Shown: positions 22,863 to 34,101 of the stretch, one piece after another | How positions within the stretch are numbered: the first letter of the stretch is position 1 | Layout: each line of letters begins with the position of its first letter | NCBI GenBank assembly: GCA_027576995.1 | Contig: JANBQC010000072.1 | Span: forward strand, 1 to 64,000 | DNA length: 64,000 nt | Direction: 5' to 3' | From: Dimargaris cristalligena | Taxonomy: Eukaryota > Kickxellomycota > Dimargaritomycetes > Dimargaritales > Dimargaritaceae | Made by a program: the position numbers and the translations under genes | Notes under the pieces: generated by a model | The model's input: the letters and a program-made list of their open reading frames with translations, nothing else | What the model was told of the DNA's origin: nothing | Database searches by the model: none

Positions 22863-24766
22863 CTATGCCATCGAGTCCTTGAACCGAACCAGAGTGTCCT
22901 TCGTGGTGCGGTCAATCTCAATCCATTTTTTGGCTACCATGGAATAGATGCTCTCAACGGCTTTTTCCACCGGGTACCCACGCGCCTCAGCTGCTTTTCC
23001 CGTATGAACCTTTAAATCGCGGAATAGCACCACCCCGCCCGACTCGATGAGGTGGTGGAGGGCCGCCGCGGCCAATACCGTTTCGATGGGGAACTCAGGC
23101 GCCCCATTGGGACTGGCGTTGGTCGGTCGGCTACCTGTCGTAGCGAGTGGCCGGGCCTCGGCAACCAAAGCGGTGGTACGCTGCAGCGCCGCTTGGATGA
23201 AATCCGCATTGTAGTGGTAGTTTTCGGTAGTCACCAGAATGCGGTTCAGGATAGCCTGGACTGACCCCAAATGGGAGGGAATCTTTTCTCCGCGGGCGGC
23301 GCCCGAGCTCTGCCAAGCCATCCGGTCCGGGGCGTCGCGATACGCCCGAATCTGCTCCTGGACCGTGGAATCAAAGGCCACCACCGGTTCCAGTAAAGCC
23401 CAGTCGAATCCAGGCGGGGAGGCTCCCGGGGCCTTCTCGGGGGAACCACCATAGGCCTCCTCCTGCGCTTTCAAGAACCGCGACTTTTCGGCAACGAGCT
23501 TCTCCAGGTGGCCAATTTCAGCCATTTCGTAAGAATCGGACGACGACATGGATTGGGAGGTGGCCTTGACCGTCGCCACCCGCCGGTGCTTGGTGATTTG
23601 TTGGTCCAGCTCGCCCAGTATCCGCTCCTTTTTCATCACGAGGGCCCGGGTTTGCCGTATATCATTCTGGATTTGGTTCAACTCCTCCATTAGCCGGTTG
23701 CCATCGTTCCGGTCACTTTCGGGATCGGGTAAAGTTAGTTGGATCTCAAGGGACAAAGCAATCGGACCATTGTAGGTGGAGGGTGTGGTACCATTTCAAA
23801 ACAAAAAAAATCTCGTAAGTTCACCCTATATAATAAGTGGTGGTGTATAGGCATCTCGACCATCTATGGCATATGTCAAGGGGGGAATTTCAGTTAGTTA
23901 CAAGCCGTTTATCGACATGATATCAATTTACAGTCCAATATTTGGCTTACCTCGTTCAACTGGTTGCGCAACACCTCAGAAGACTCGGCGAGGGATTCAT
24001 ACTGCACAGCGATGTCATCTAACCGTTCGTCGCATTCGGGTATGGCACTAGCCGGAGAATGGTGAAAGTACGCCGTGAAATATATATATATATATATATA
24101 TAATAATAATAATGGTCAGATATATAATTGTGTCTATGTGGTTCAGCCTTCCTTATGAAGGTGGCTCGGCTATACTTTCAGTAAAACCGAACCTAATACT
24201 CATTGGTCATTTTGAGATTAGCAACTCACCATAATTCCGCTAAATCAACAGTTCGTTCGAATAGGTCCTCAAACTCGAAGGCGGATAGTGTTTTCTTGTT
24301 GCGGAATCTGTGCCATAAGAAAAGGGGGGGGTCACGGTGGCAATGAAACAATCAGGTTAATAATCTACACCCCTGGCATCTAATTTGGCCCAAGTCGCAT
24401 TTTTTCCGGAATATCATAATAATTAAGGTAGCCAGGGGAAACGGGCCATATCCATTTTACTGTCCGCGGGGTTTCCCATACCCAACCCTCAATAAAGCTG
24501 TCCGCCGTGCTATTCGATACCTACTTTAGTTCATTGGATTTCACTTGGACTTCCTCCAGCAACTTATCGAACTCAGCAGTCGATAGCTTATGTTCGAACG
24601 GGCGGGGTGGCCGCATGGACACAGGTGGTGTCTGTCCCTCCTGGTGACCGCCAGCCGGTGGTCCGATGCCCAGGCTTCTCAAATCGGCCTTGGGATATTC
24701 AAAATCGAGCTGGTTGAGCTGCTGAACAGTGTCGGCCAATCTAGCCAGGCAGTTCTCGAGGGCCAT
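22863..24766 (-). CDS. Unrecognised coiled-coil protein with C-terminal winged-helix-like domain
   Basis: Not recognised. Four exons that join in exact phase: 24766-24525 (donor GTAGGT), 24307-24230 (acceptor CACAG, donor GTGAGT), 24047-23951 (donor GTAAGC) and 23744-22863, giving 432 residues. The N-terminus is a short helical segment (MALENCLARLADTVQQLNQL), then a Pro-rich linker, then predicted coiled coil from about 60 to 235 with acidic heptads. The last 70 residues (from about 360) alternate helix and strand in a winged-helix-like pattern ending in WIEIDRTTKDTLVRF. This architecture is seen in kinetochore and spindle subunits such as Ska1. The N-terminal and central parts faintly recall DASH Spc34, but neither resemblance is strong enough to name it. 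Intron 2 carries a (TA)n repeat. Confidence 0.7.
24080..24112. repeat. (TA)n and (TAA)n microsatellite
   Basis: About eleven TA units followed by four TAA units, inside the second intron of the coiled-coil gene. Confidence 0.9.
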
Positions 24767-26450
24767 GGCTCTGTGTGGATTGTTATAAACTGGACTTGGG
24801 AATGCGAAGGGGCTAATAGAGAAAGTAGAGCCGAGGTTTGGTCCGTAAAGGGGGTGTATGTTGGTAGACGAGGAACCGAAAAGAATACAGGATAACGAGG
24901 GGCAAACGGTGAAATTGGCGGAGTTGGAATGGTTAAATGCGGTCGTCACAGAATGCGCTTTGGGCTGTGCTTGCAAAGGTGTATGCTGCTTCGGTCCCCT
25001 AGAGTAAACAAACCGGATTAATAGAAAATACCCTTGGGCTAAACTCCTGTCCGTTGAAAGTCAGGTGACTACTAATCGGAGGGAAAGTATGGCTCATGCG
25101 GGTCAAATTCAATATACCTGTACAACATTTACAAAGAAAATTAATAAGGTAAATAAGCGGAAGGACTATTTACCAACAGTAGGCCCCAGCTCATCTACTA
25201 TACTGTTCGTTTTTTACAATACGGCTAAACCCAATCTATATGGTGGCCGCTGTGGTACCTCCCGCCATACCTTCCAGCAATCCTCGTTGAAGGGAAACAT
25301 ATTGGTTAAAGGGAAATGCTTCATAGAATAGGCGGTGTACTCGTCAAGACTATTCACCCGTTCTAACTATTGGGCAATACAAAAAAGGGGATAGTAGTGG
25401 CGGCTGCCTATCCAAATATCCGTACAGAACACTTCCTTCCTCGCCTCGCCAATTTCACTGTTGGGCCGGTCCATATTCTGTAAAATATATACAGGCCATT
25501 CGGCTATACATTGGTGATTGGCCCAACCAATCCGTTAAGTCAGCGAGGACGGAAAAGAAAAACAAGGCTTTGTAGAGTGATTGTCGTCTCCAGCTACCTA
25601 TCAATAATAGCAACGGAGGTATACTTATTGCTGTATTTACCTGTTAGTACACTAGCTTTGAAATACTCGTTTTCGAAATGGTTAATTACTCACCCCAACC
25701 GTTAGCTGTCGGAAAACTGGGATAGAATGAGTTGTATTGTCTAATTGAAGGATATTTATCCATCTGTGGGGGCATATTCCGGCGCACATTATACGCCGGG
25801 AAGGAGGCATTGCCTGTATCGGGGTGGTGGAATCGAGAGATTCCCAATTGTATTGTCTTTTCTATTGACTGGTCCAAGTATATCCCGATTATTAATTTTG
25901 ATCTGAGAAGTCCACCCCCTCCGCTCTCCCCGTCTCTTCCCTTCTATTCCCTCTCCCCCCAACTTTGTACTAGTGATACAGTATAGCCGGGATATAGCAA
26001 TATAAATTTAACCGCGGCACTTTTAACCCCCAAATGCGAATATTCACCATACTATAATAGGAAATTACCCAGGCACTTGGACTACAGCTAGTGTGGTAAC
26101 AAGGGCCTAAGTTGTTCGAACACTTTTATTTTCGGCCAGGCTAGCAGTAACGGGTCTTTGGTAAACCATTTGGGGAAGAAATGCCCAGTCTGGCTGCGTC
26201 CAAACCAGCTGCGACGCCTAGTCCTTGCACCACATGAATCCCCTCCAACAATCCCATCCTAAATTATAACCAGCACCAGTATATAAAACCCACCTGTTCT
26301 CTCCCTCTGTGTAGATAATGTAAGCACTGTTTATCATCGCCATTTGAACACTTCCCGGCATTTTTATTTCCTCCCTATTTGGCCCAAAGTAATTCTGGGT
26401 GTACCTGTTTAGCCTATACCTCCTCACCTATTTCCTGTTAACCGTTTAAA
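24767..26450. other. Divergent spacer, no gene recognised
   Basis: 1.7 kb between the divergent coiled-coil gene and the small secreted protein gene. AT-rich, with the secreted protein's TATA element near its right end. No supported coding sequence. Confidence 0.5.
26280..26288 (+). promoter_or_regulatory. TATA box of the small secreted protein gene
   Basis: TATATAAAA, 171 bases upstream of the ATG at 26451. The same 9-mer occurs at 38470-38478, 188 bases upstream of the other secreted-protein gene. Confidence 0.5.
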
Positions 26451-26879
26451 ATGTCCCAGACACTCGGCAGTTTGGTCCGCATGGTGACCCTTTGGGCATT
26501 GTGTATTCTTGTAGCTAATGTCGCCGCCATTCCGGTCCCTGTATATCCGGGAAATACACTGGACATGTCCGCTTATTCCCCCGGGCAATTTCCTCCGCCC
26601 AGCCAACTGACGTCGGAAATGTACAACGCTTTATTCCAAAGCACTAATTACGTCGTTCCATTGAGTCTATATTTGAATAACCCAAAGCCCCATAGTAATT
26701 ATGCGAGGTCCCATCCCCAGCCGGAAGATGAACCGGAAGCTACGCACAAAAGATGGGATTCTATGCTCGATGGTTTTTACAAGTACGCGGATACCTCCAG
26801 ATACCCGCCTTCTACACCCCAGAAAGACCTGGAGACACTGAGCAATTATCATCAGGCTCTTACGGGACGGCCACTTTGA
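26451..26879 (+). CDS. Small secreted protein, unrecognised
   Basis: 142 residues, single exon, first ATG after a pyrimidine-rich leader. Residues about 10-27 are a hydrophobic signal sequence (LWALCILVANVAA) with a likely cut before IPVPVYPGN. The mature part is Pro/Tyr/Asn-rich with no cysteine, so it is not a disulfide-stabilised effector. A dibasic HKRW site near residue 100 could be cut by a Kex2-like protease. No family recognised. Secretion is well supported by the N-terminus; function is unknown. The TATA box and dense codon use support a real gene. Confidence 0.65.
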   Translation: MSQTLGSLVRMVTLWALCILVANVAAIPVPVYPGNTLDMSAYSPGQFPPPSQLTSEMYNALFQSTNYVVPLSLYLNNPKPHSNYARSHPQPEDEPEATHKRWDSMLDGFYKYADTSRYPPSTPQKDLETLSNYHQALTGRPL

Positions 26880-28017
26880 GGTTAACAGGCAATGGTTTGC
26901 ATTTAGCCATCCCTCCCGCTCCTTTAGAGCTTTTTGAGCCACTTTACCAAATGGCAACTAAGGACTGTTATTTATTTATTTTTATTTTCACCCTTGCGCC
27001 TACAATTACCCTCTATATGGGTTTTATGATAGGCGGCCGCCCACCGGTTCTTTTCGACATTCTTTTAATCGCCTGATTAGCCGTTTAATAAATCCGACCA
27101 GCAAAGTCTACAGCAATCGAATTCAAAAGAGTTGCTCACACAGATAGCCCATGTAGCCTAGGATGAGATACCGTAAACCCCATTCCATTCATTCAGATTA
27201 GGGGACACATACTATTATGTCCCGTAGCAGTAGGTTGCCAACCAGTTGGTGTGGTACCTCTTTTCATATACAGCGTCTGTTAGCATATTACCAGTTTCAT
27301 CGGGTCCCCGTATGCAATAAGGTCTGCAAAAAGAATCTGGGTAAGATATAGCTCTGGTGAATAGGGGTTTAATCGTGATGTGTGTATGGGATAATAGGTG
27401 GAGGATTCGTTTTTTAGTAGTACCATTTACCTCATCCAGCGGATTTTTCGTTTAAAAGCCTGGTGGAACCTCTCCCAGATTGATGAGGTTGATTTATCTA
27501 GACTTTATGAACAACAAAGGGGAATATTTATTGGGGAAAATGGTGGAAAGGGGGTGGGATATGTGAAATATGATACCACTTAAAGGGATAATTTAAGGAG
27601 GGCCAAATGATGCAAAAGGTATCAGTGTAAAACCGGTTGTCTAACGAGACAGGGATGAGGGGGAGTAATACAGTCGAGCAGGTTAATAGATATACAACTT
27701 GGATTGGAGGGGTGACGCAGAATGAGTAACAGTGGCGAAAAACAGAAAAGTAAATATAGCTTAGTAAATCATCATTAAAGGGTCGGATTCGAGTGGGGAT
27801 AGAAAGTATGAATTGGCATTTTGGAAAGTGAATGAAGCAATTGGAAGGCGGCCATTGAAGGGAGAGGCGCTATAAAATATATGGCGGATTTTACTCGTTT
27901 CCCTTTTCACTCAGTGTTTGGTCGGATACATAAACGATGGTAATATTATGGGGGGAGGGGATAAGCAGAGATTATAAAAGTGATATGGCAGTGCCACAAA
28001 AAGGCGAGCATCTAAAG
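26880..28017. other. Convergent spacer with a decayed MITE
   Basis: 1.1 kb between the 3' ends of the small secreted protein and the large coiled-coil gene. Holds a degraded copy of the inverted-repeat element at about 27345-27480 and nothing else recognisable. Confidence 0.5.
27345..27480. repeat. Decayed MITE copy
   Basis: The right half matches the intact elements well: CTCATCCAGCGGATTTTTCG, then a damaged TTTAAAAGCCTGGTGGAACC, then TCTCCCAGAT. The interior keeps GTGTGTATGGGATAAT. The left terminal repeat is barely recognisable and the right end has lost the CCCATA terminus. Confidence 0.55.
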
Positions 28018-31000
28018 CTACACCGGTTGATCGGCCAGTGCCCTTTGCAGCTGGGCCTCTTTGGCCTGGAAGTCGCGGTGGCGGAATTCGTAGGTCTCGT
28101 CGATAGTCTGAACACTCTGCTCTAGCTCCCGGATCTGTGCGTCCATATCGTCCATCAGACGCTGGTGGTCGGCGGAGCGGTCGGCGAGCTCGGAGGAGGA
28201 CTGGGTTAAGTTGTCCTGCAGTTCTTCGTTAAGTTGTTTCAGATCGGCGATGCGTGTGAGTGTCGAGCGGGGAGAGAGTGGCGATTGGTTGCCATCGTCT
28301 TCACTGTCGCTATTGGCAGTACCCCTGTCGATAGCCTCATCCCGGCCCGCCTCGTCTTCCTTCAGCTGGGCCTCCAGGCCCCGGATTTCGTCCCCGTGAA
28401 GGCGTAATTGGGCCTCCAGATCCTCCCGCTCCGACTCCAGTTGCTGGCGGTGTTTATCCCATTGCAGTTGCAGTTCCTCGCGTTGGGTGTGCAGGGCCTG
28501 GATTTCCTCGCGGGCCTGTTGCAGGGGCACCTGGAGCTTGTGTAGGGCGGTCTCGGCCAGACGCAGTTCCAGTTGGCATTGGTGGATGACCTCGTCGATG
28601 GCCCGACTGGACCGGGTGTGGTGTTCGACCAAATGGGATACATTGGCGTGGATGTCCCGGGCCCATTGCCGGCCGAGGGTGTCCCGGTCGTGCTCGAGCG
28701 AGCGGATTTGGCTACGGAGGAGCTCGATTTCATCGACGAGGTTTTCATTTTCAGTCAGCCATTTCTGCTCATTCAAGTGGTAGGTGGCGGTGAGCGCCCG
28801 CCGCTGGCGATCCAGTAGTTCTAGGGTACGGGTCGTTTCGACCGCCACTTTCGATGTCAAGAGGGTGGGGGCGATCGCCTGGGCTTCCCGGGTCGACTCG
28901 TCCTCGGCATCCCTGATGTCGTCGTCTTCGTCCATCGCCGCGGCCAACAGGTCCTCCGTAGGCCGGGCGTCTTGCTCGAACTGTTCCATCAGGCGCCGCT
29001 TACTTGCGTGAAGCTCGGTAATTTGGGCGTCAACGCTCTTCAACTCAATCAGGAACCGGGACTCGCGCTGCTTCATCAGTCGATTGGCGCGTTGCAGCTT
29101 CTGCTGGAGGTCACCCACCGAGTTCCGGAGCAGGTCCAACTCGTGGGCCTGATTGAGCTCCCGCGCTTGGGCCGCCTGTAGCTCAGCGTGCAGGCTGGTG
29201 ATTTCCTGTTGGTGTTGCACCACCAGCTCGACCTTCTCTCTGCCAACGTTGACCAGTTCGGCCTGGAGATCGATAATTTTCTGATTCAGGGCCCGCTGCT
29301 CAGTTGTGTTGGTATCACTGGTCAGACGCTGGCTGTCCTGGGCCTGGGTCAGCGCTAGGGTCAGGTCCTTCAGACGAGTCTCTAACCGCAATACTAGCTG
29401 GTCCCGGTCTTTTAGCTCAGATTCCAGACGTTGCCGCTCGCCTTGTTCCTGCTCATGCTGCCGGGATAACCGATCCAGCATGTCTTTCGATTCGCTAGCC
29501 TGGGTTTCCAGGGCCAGAGCGAGGGATCCCAAACGGTCTTCGGCCTGGGTCAGGCTGTGACGGAGGCCATCGTTCTCACCCCGCAGATCAGTGGAAGTTG
29601 ATTCAGCCTCCGCCAACTGGCCCCGCAGTTGGTCCTCCGAAGCACGGGCGTTGTTCTGTGTCCGCTCCAACTCACCCTTCAGGCCCTCAATCTGACACTC
29701 GTAGTCGCCGCACATGCCCACAATCTCGCGTTGCAGGGTATCGCGGTGGGCCATCGCATCCCGCAGGGCCCGGGCCTCCCGCTGCACCCGGTCCTCCAAG
29801 TCGGCAATGCGTTGTTCGAACGCCTGGCGCTCCCGATCCAATTGGTCACCGGCAGCGACGCGTGCCTGGTCGGAAGCGGTTTGGTAGTTATTGTGTAGCT
29901 CGGTCAGTTTGGCCTCGTGATGGTCTACCAGGGCCAGCTGGCGATTGACCAACTCGTCCACCCGCTGTTGCAGTTGGGTCTCGGTGACCTGGGCCTGGTC
30001 CAGCTGGGCCATGAGGGAACCGACCCATTTTTCAGTCATTTGGCGCATGCGCACCAGCATACCAATGGTCTGCAGACTCAGGGACCACCGCTCGGCCTCG
30101 GGCACGGTGGGGCCGGCTTGCTTTTCTTCCTCCTCCTCCTCCTCCTTGGATGAGCTGAGTAGCGTCCAGATTTGGTCTAGGGTGCGACGGGCCTGGGCGG
30201 TTCCCCGAAGGGGTTCATCCCCGTCCTCCCGGGAGGCGTAGACTAACCGTACGGAGGTAGGGGGTTCCTTCTCCAACTGTGACCAGGCCTCGTGGGCCTG
30301 CCGGCGGTCCACCGCGAGTTTCTCGAACAGTCCCGTGATGCGCTGCAGGAAAGTCACCCGATCTTCCCGGAACAGGGCCTGGCTATCGCCCATGACCACC
30401 GAGGGGACAAAGTTCTGCAGGAGATTTTCCAATAGGGCCAGGTGACGCAGGTGGGTATCATTAAAAGCGGTCAGGACCTTGTCGGCCGCTGTGGGGTTGC
30501 TACCCGTAGCGCCCCTCTCAGAAGAGGTCTCGGCTGACCCCGCCGGGCTGGATTCGTCGTGGTGGCGGCGGATAAGGGCGGCCTCATCGCGGATTAATTG
30601 CTCAAGCCGCTCCACCGCGACTTGCTGGGCAGGGTCGGGGGGTGGGAACCGGGTATCCTGGGGGGAGACGGCCCACTGGGAGGTGGCGGGAGACAGTATG
30701 GAGGAAATGCCGCGAGGCACTCCGGGTATCTTGTCATCAAGCACGTCCCGCTGGGATAGGTGGGGTTGGGCGGGATATTCCCCTACGTCGGTGGGCAAGA
30801 TGGATGGCAGCGTCGGGGGTGGGGTCAGCGGACCACCTAATATCTGATGCGGAGTAGCCTCCATTGGTTTCGTGGGACGCTGGATATGTACGAATGTATC
30901 GTTGAAATCGTCCGGGAACCCCGGGGAAGCCAGATGCGGGTCTGATTCGTCCATTGGCCGGCGGCGGAGAAAGGCCCCCGTGTCAGGGGGTGGGGTCAGG

Positions 31001-32085
31001 GGCCTCTGGCCCACATGACTGGAGGTCGACACGGGGCTGCCAAAGTCAATCACGGGGGAAATGGGTCGGACATCCATTAGGAGGTCATCATCGTCGTCGC
31101 CGTCATCGAAGCCAAAATCGAAGCCACCGCCTGGGGATACTGGACCAGCCGTTGTATCCATAAGAAGAGGGGGGGATTGCGTCACTCGCAGTTGCTGGCG
31201 CAAGTGGTGGAGCTGGGCCTTGAGCTCCGCTACTTCGCTGAGTAGTTCGGCCTGTTTATGGGCATGGTTGGACTGCTCCTCTGCGACCCGGGACTGCAGC
31301 TGTTCAATGTTACGCCGGGCGAAACGTTCGGTACGCTCCTTGTCGTGGACCGCCTGTTGGCGCTGGAATTCGGCTCGCTCGATAAGCTGCTGCTGTGCAA
31401 AGGTATAGGCGGATTTGCGCGGAGTGGTGCTGGTGTCGGTAGTGGGTGTCCGGGAGTGGCGGCGCCGGGTGCGCGACCGTTCGAGGAACATATCCAGGGC
31501 GGTGGGCTGTCCGCTGGAGCCGGGGCAGGGAGTAGCCGAAGGATCCGGTAGCAGCTGGGGGCTGGAGGATGGTTCCGGGGACCGCGGGGGTTCACGGGGT
31601 ACGATAAGCTGGGACACCCGACGGTAGAATTTGGAGTCCCGGGCACTGGGGGGGCGGGCCGTCCCAACGGGGGTGCCCAAAGTTCGACGCCGGTTGCGGG
31701 GGTTGGTGTGGGGGGTCTGAGGGGTGGGACTACGCCAGTCAGCTCCGGGGGTAGCCGGGGAATCCAACTGGCCCCGCTGGGCTCCGCGGAGAGATCGCTG
31801 GCCCAGTCGGCGCTCTTCGCTGTTCAGCAGTTGGGTAACGTGATTGGCCAAGCGGAAGCGCGCGGGGGCCTGGGGGGATTCCTCTAGTTTACCCTGCTCA
31901 ATCATACGCTCAATAGCGGTCTTAACCCGTTGAGACCAGCCCCGCTTAAGGGGCACATTTTCGGACTCGCGCTGGCATTGGAAATAGGTGCGGATCGACT
32001 GGATATGGACATAGGGGTTATGTCGGGTTCCCCGGAGCTGGTCAATGGCCTCGAGGATGGTTTGTTCGTAAGTGCCTACGGCCAT
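28018..32085 (-). CDS. Large coiled-coil protein with N-terminal H15-like winged helix
   Basis: 1355 residues, one exon, start ATG at 32085 (the frame continues upstream without ATG). Residues 1-85 read like the linker-histone H15 winged helix: a first helix TILEAIDQLRG, an intervening helix, then QRVKTAIERMIEQGKLEES and a closing FRL strand. Residues about 85-240 are Pro/Ser/Arg-rich and disordered. A first coiled coil runs about 240-330, a second disordered acidic part (including an Asp run) about 340-520, and from about 700 to the end the protein is almost continuous heptad coiled coil. I do not know a named family with this order. The winged helix suggests DNA or chromatin contact and the coil suggests a scaffold, but both are inference. 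It is not p150/dynactin: no CAP-Gly domain is present. Confidence 0.85.
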   Translation of the reverse strand: MAVGTYEQTILEAIDQLRGTRHNPYVHIQSIRTYFQCQRESENVPLKRGWSQRVKTAIERMIEQGKLEESPQAPARFRLANHVTQLLNSEERRLGQRSLRGAQRGQLDSPATPGADWRSPTPQTPHTNPRNRRRTLGTPVGTARPPSARDSKFYRRVSQLIVPREPPRSPEPSSSPQLLPDPSATPCPGSSGQPTALDMFLERSRTRRRHSRTPTTDTSTTPRKSAYTFAQQQLIERAEFQRQQAVHDKERTERFARRNIEQLQSRVAEEQSNHAHKQAELLSEVAELKAQLHHLRQQLRVTQSPPLLMDTTAGPVSPGGGFDFGFDDGDDDDDLLMDVRPISPVIDFGSPVSTSSHVGQRPLTPPPDTGAFLRRRPMDESDPHLASPGFPDDFNDTFVHIQRPTKPMEATPHQILGGPLTPPPTLPSILPTDVGEYPAQPHLSQRDVLDDKIPGVPRGISSILSPATSQWAVSPQDTRFPPPDPAQQVAVERLEQLIRDEAALIRRHHDESSPAGSAETSSERGATGSNPTAADKVLTAFNDTHLRHLALLENLLQNFVPSVVMGDSQALFREDRVTFLQRITGLFEKLAVDRRQAHEAWSQLEKEPPTSVRLVYASREDGDEPLRGTAQARRTLDQIWTLLSSSKEEEEEEEKQAGPTVPEAERWSLSLQTIGMLVRMRQMTEKWVGSLMAQLDQAQVTETQLQQRVDELVNRQLALVDHHEAKLTELHNNYQTASDQARVAAGDQLDRERQAFEQRIADLEDRVQREARALRDAMAHRDTLQREIVGMCGDYECQIEGLKGELERTQNNARASEDQLRGQLAEAESTSTDLRGENDGLRHSLTQAEDRLGSLALALETQASESKDMLDRLSRQHEQEQGERQRLESELKDRDQLVLRLETRLKDLTLALTQAQDSQRLTSDTNTTEQRALNQKIIDLQAELVNVGREKVELVVQHQQEITSLHAELQAAQARELNQAHELDLLRNSVGDLQQKLQRANRLMKQRESRFLIELKSVDAQITELHASKRRLMEQFEQDARPTEDLLAAAMDEDDDIRDAEDESTREAQAIAPTLLTSKVAVETTRTLELLDRQRRALTATYHLNEQKWLTENENLVDEIELLRSQIRSLEHDRDTLGRQWARDIHANVSHLVEHHTRSSRAIDEVIHQCQLELRLAETALHKLQVPLQQAREEIQALHTQREELQLQWDKHRQQLESEREDLEAQLRLHGDEIRGLEAQLKEDEAGRDEAIDRGTANSDSEDDGNQSPLSPRSTLTRIADLKQLNEELQDNLTQSSSELADRSADHQRLMDDMDAQIRELEQSVQTIDETYEFRHRDFQAKEAQLQRALADQPV

Positions 32086-33025
32086 GGTCACGGCAGGAAG
32101 CCCCAGGAACGGGGAGGAGTAGATGGGATTAATAGACTGGGCGGTAAAAGGGGGAGGGGGGTTGATAAGAGAAACTATGTGGAATAGTAAAGAATAGTAG
32201 TCGCTAAGCGAGTGTCGCCGTTTGAGAATGGAGCCTGGGCGGAGTTGAAGGGCTCCCAAATAAGCTCAAAGTAATACAATAGTTGTGGGCGAAAGGGGTA
32301 GTGGTCAACCAATAACTAAGGCACGGGGAGGGGACTATATGGAGGTAGTCGGGATATGACCCGATAGCAATCAAAATACCGGAAAACTCTCGGTGGGCGG
32401 TCTGGGGCAAATAAGGTAAACAGTCGTCTTACAATACAACAGGCAATGCAAGAGGAAAACAATACTTGGCTATAAAACAAAATATAAGAAAATACCTCCA
32501 AACGAAAACAACGTTGTACAGGTTCAAGTAGACCCCGACCAGCGCGATTGGTAGCGAGGGTACTGGGAACCCAGGTGACTTTCCCGCGGGTCTGGCTGCA
32601 TAGACAGGGGGATGGTAGACTTTACGAGCTACTGAATTCATCTAAGATGCTGAGGAGATCAGGCCTGCCAAACGCTGCCTCCAGCCCTCCTGCATCGCAT
32701 CGTCTTCGGCCCACCATTTAACCACATTTCCGCCCAAATATCCCTGTCCTCTTCTTGGGCAATACCAAGGCATCGGGCCATTGAAAGGGACTTTGCGATA
32801 TAGTCACGTGATCCATCTCTCGGATAAGCTTAAGCCCAACAACCCGTTCAATTGGCATCGCCTGCCTCATCCATTTGGCTAGCCTGCCTATTTCACAGGT
32901 TTAATCCGACCTTCCATGTTCAGTATAGAGCTTCACCCGTAACCGTCTCGCCCAGGTTCCGCCCTTTGATTCCACTTTCTACACTCTTTGAAAGTCTCTC
33001 ATCCTTTCGCCTTCACATCGCCACA
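32086..33025. other. Divergent promoter region of the coiled-coil gene and eS30
   Basis: 940 bases between divergent starts. Pyrimidine-rich on the plus strand just before the eS30 ATG, as expected for a ribosomal protein promoter. No other gene seen. Confidence 0.55.
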
Positions 33026-33673
33026 ATGGTATGTCTCCCAACCCCGTCCGTCGACCACTGGCCCGAATCCGCCCCTCCGATACGCCGGGCGAACCATCCG
33101 TCTTTGCACCCATCCATCCATCCATCCACCCGGTAAAACGATCGCCTGGCGCAGCCCCATTTTCAGATGTCGTTTCTGTCTCGAAAACATCTTTAGGGAA
33201 GCGACGATCTGGAGGGTGGGTATGGATGGAATATGGGTGGGGGGGTTTATCCGGAATGTAGCGGAGGCGCGGCACTGGCGTCAGTTCGGGCGTGTCCAGC
33301 GTCGTTGAACAGAATCGCTCATCTGCATTCGACGATTCCCCCAGGACCAATGTTAGATGTGCCCATTTAGTAGCCATCTTGGTTCAACGAATCCCGTTGT
33401 GCCTAGCTAGCCCTTTTGTATGACTGACCCTCCCTCCTCCGCTATCCTTCTTACTTGATTTGTATTGTTCGAATTCTGATTCCATAGGGTAAAGTTCACG
33501 GATCTCTCGCTCGTGCCGGTAAGGTCAAGTCTCAGTGCCCCAAGGTCGAAAAGCAGGACAAGCCTAAGTCCCCCGTCGGTCGTGCCAAGAAGCGCATTCA
33601 GTACAACCGCCGTTTCGTCAACGTCACCAGCATCGGTGGCAAGCGCCGTATGAACCCCAACACCACCGCTTAA
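33026..33673 (+). CDS. RPS30: Small ribosomal subunit protein eS30
   Basis: Component of the 40S subunit, 62 residues. The coding sequence is split right after the initiator: exon 1 contributes only ATG (33026-33028), followed by a GTATGT donor; exon 2 is 33488-33673 (acceptor CCATAG). The product begins [17 protein letters not shown] and continues through the very basic [13 protein letters not shown] to the C-terminus, matching yeast and animal eS30 in length and sequence. There is no ubiquitin-like (FUBI) fusion, as in other fungi. The intron is 459 bases, the longest I mapped among the confidently spliced genes, and holds a (CATC)n repeat. An AATAAA lies at 33777-33782, about 100 bases after the stop. 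Confidence 0.97.
33111..33127. repeat. (CATC)n short tandem repeat
   Basis: About four CATC units inside the eS30 intron. Confidence 0.8.
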
Positions 33674-34101
33674 ACGGATTGCCTACCACGCATTTCTTTA
33701 GTCATCTGTACCCCCTCCCCTCCTTGCTGCGTACTCTCCCAGTATTCATACGTTATATTCAAGAACGGTTAGCCGTAATAAAACCTCTGGCCGCCCCCAT
33801 GAAGGACTAGCTTCGAGACTTTCCACTATCTCTTGAACTCCAACTGTTCCATTCTGTCTGTATGTATGTGAGTGAAGCACTATACTGAGGAAATGAATTA
33901 TGCCATTGCCGTCAAACTGACGGGGCTGAAATTAAGCCCTGCGACTGACTTCAAGCGATGGCTTTGTTCATTTAATGATTTCTGGACGACATGCTAGGTC
34001 ATCTTAAACCAGGGAAATTTGATGAACCGAGTTTATTCGCATATATAGTATACAGACCAACTCTTCTTGGTCTAGGTTAGTGAGAGAGAGAAACTAGGTA
34101 A
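33674..34101. other. Convergent 3' spacer between eS30 and NUF2
   Basis: 428 bases holding the 3' flanks of two convergent genes, including a polyadenylation-like AATAAA at 33777-33782. No gene seen. Confidence 0.6.
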
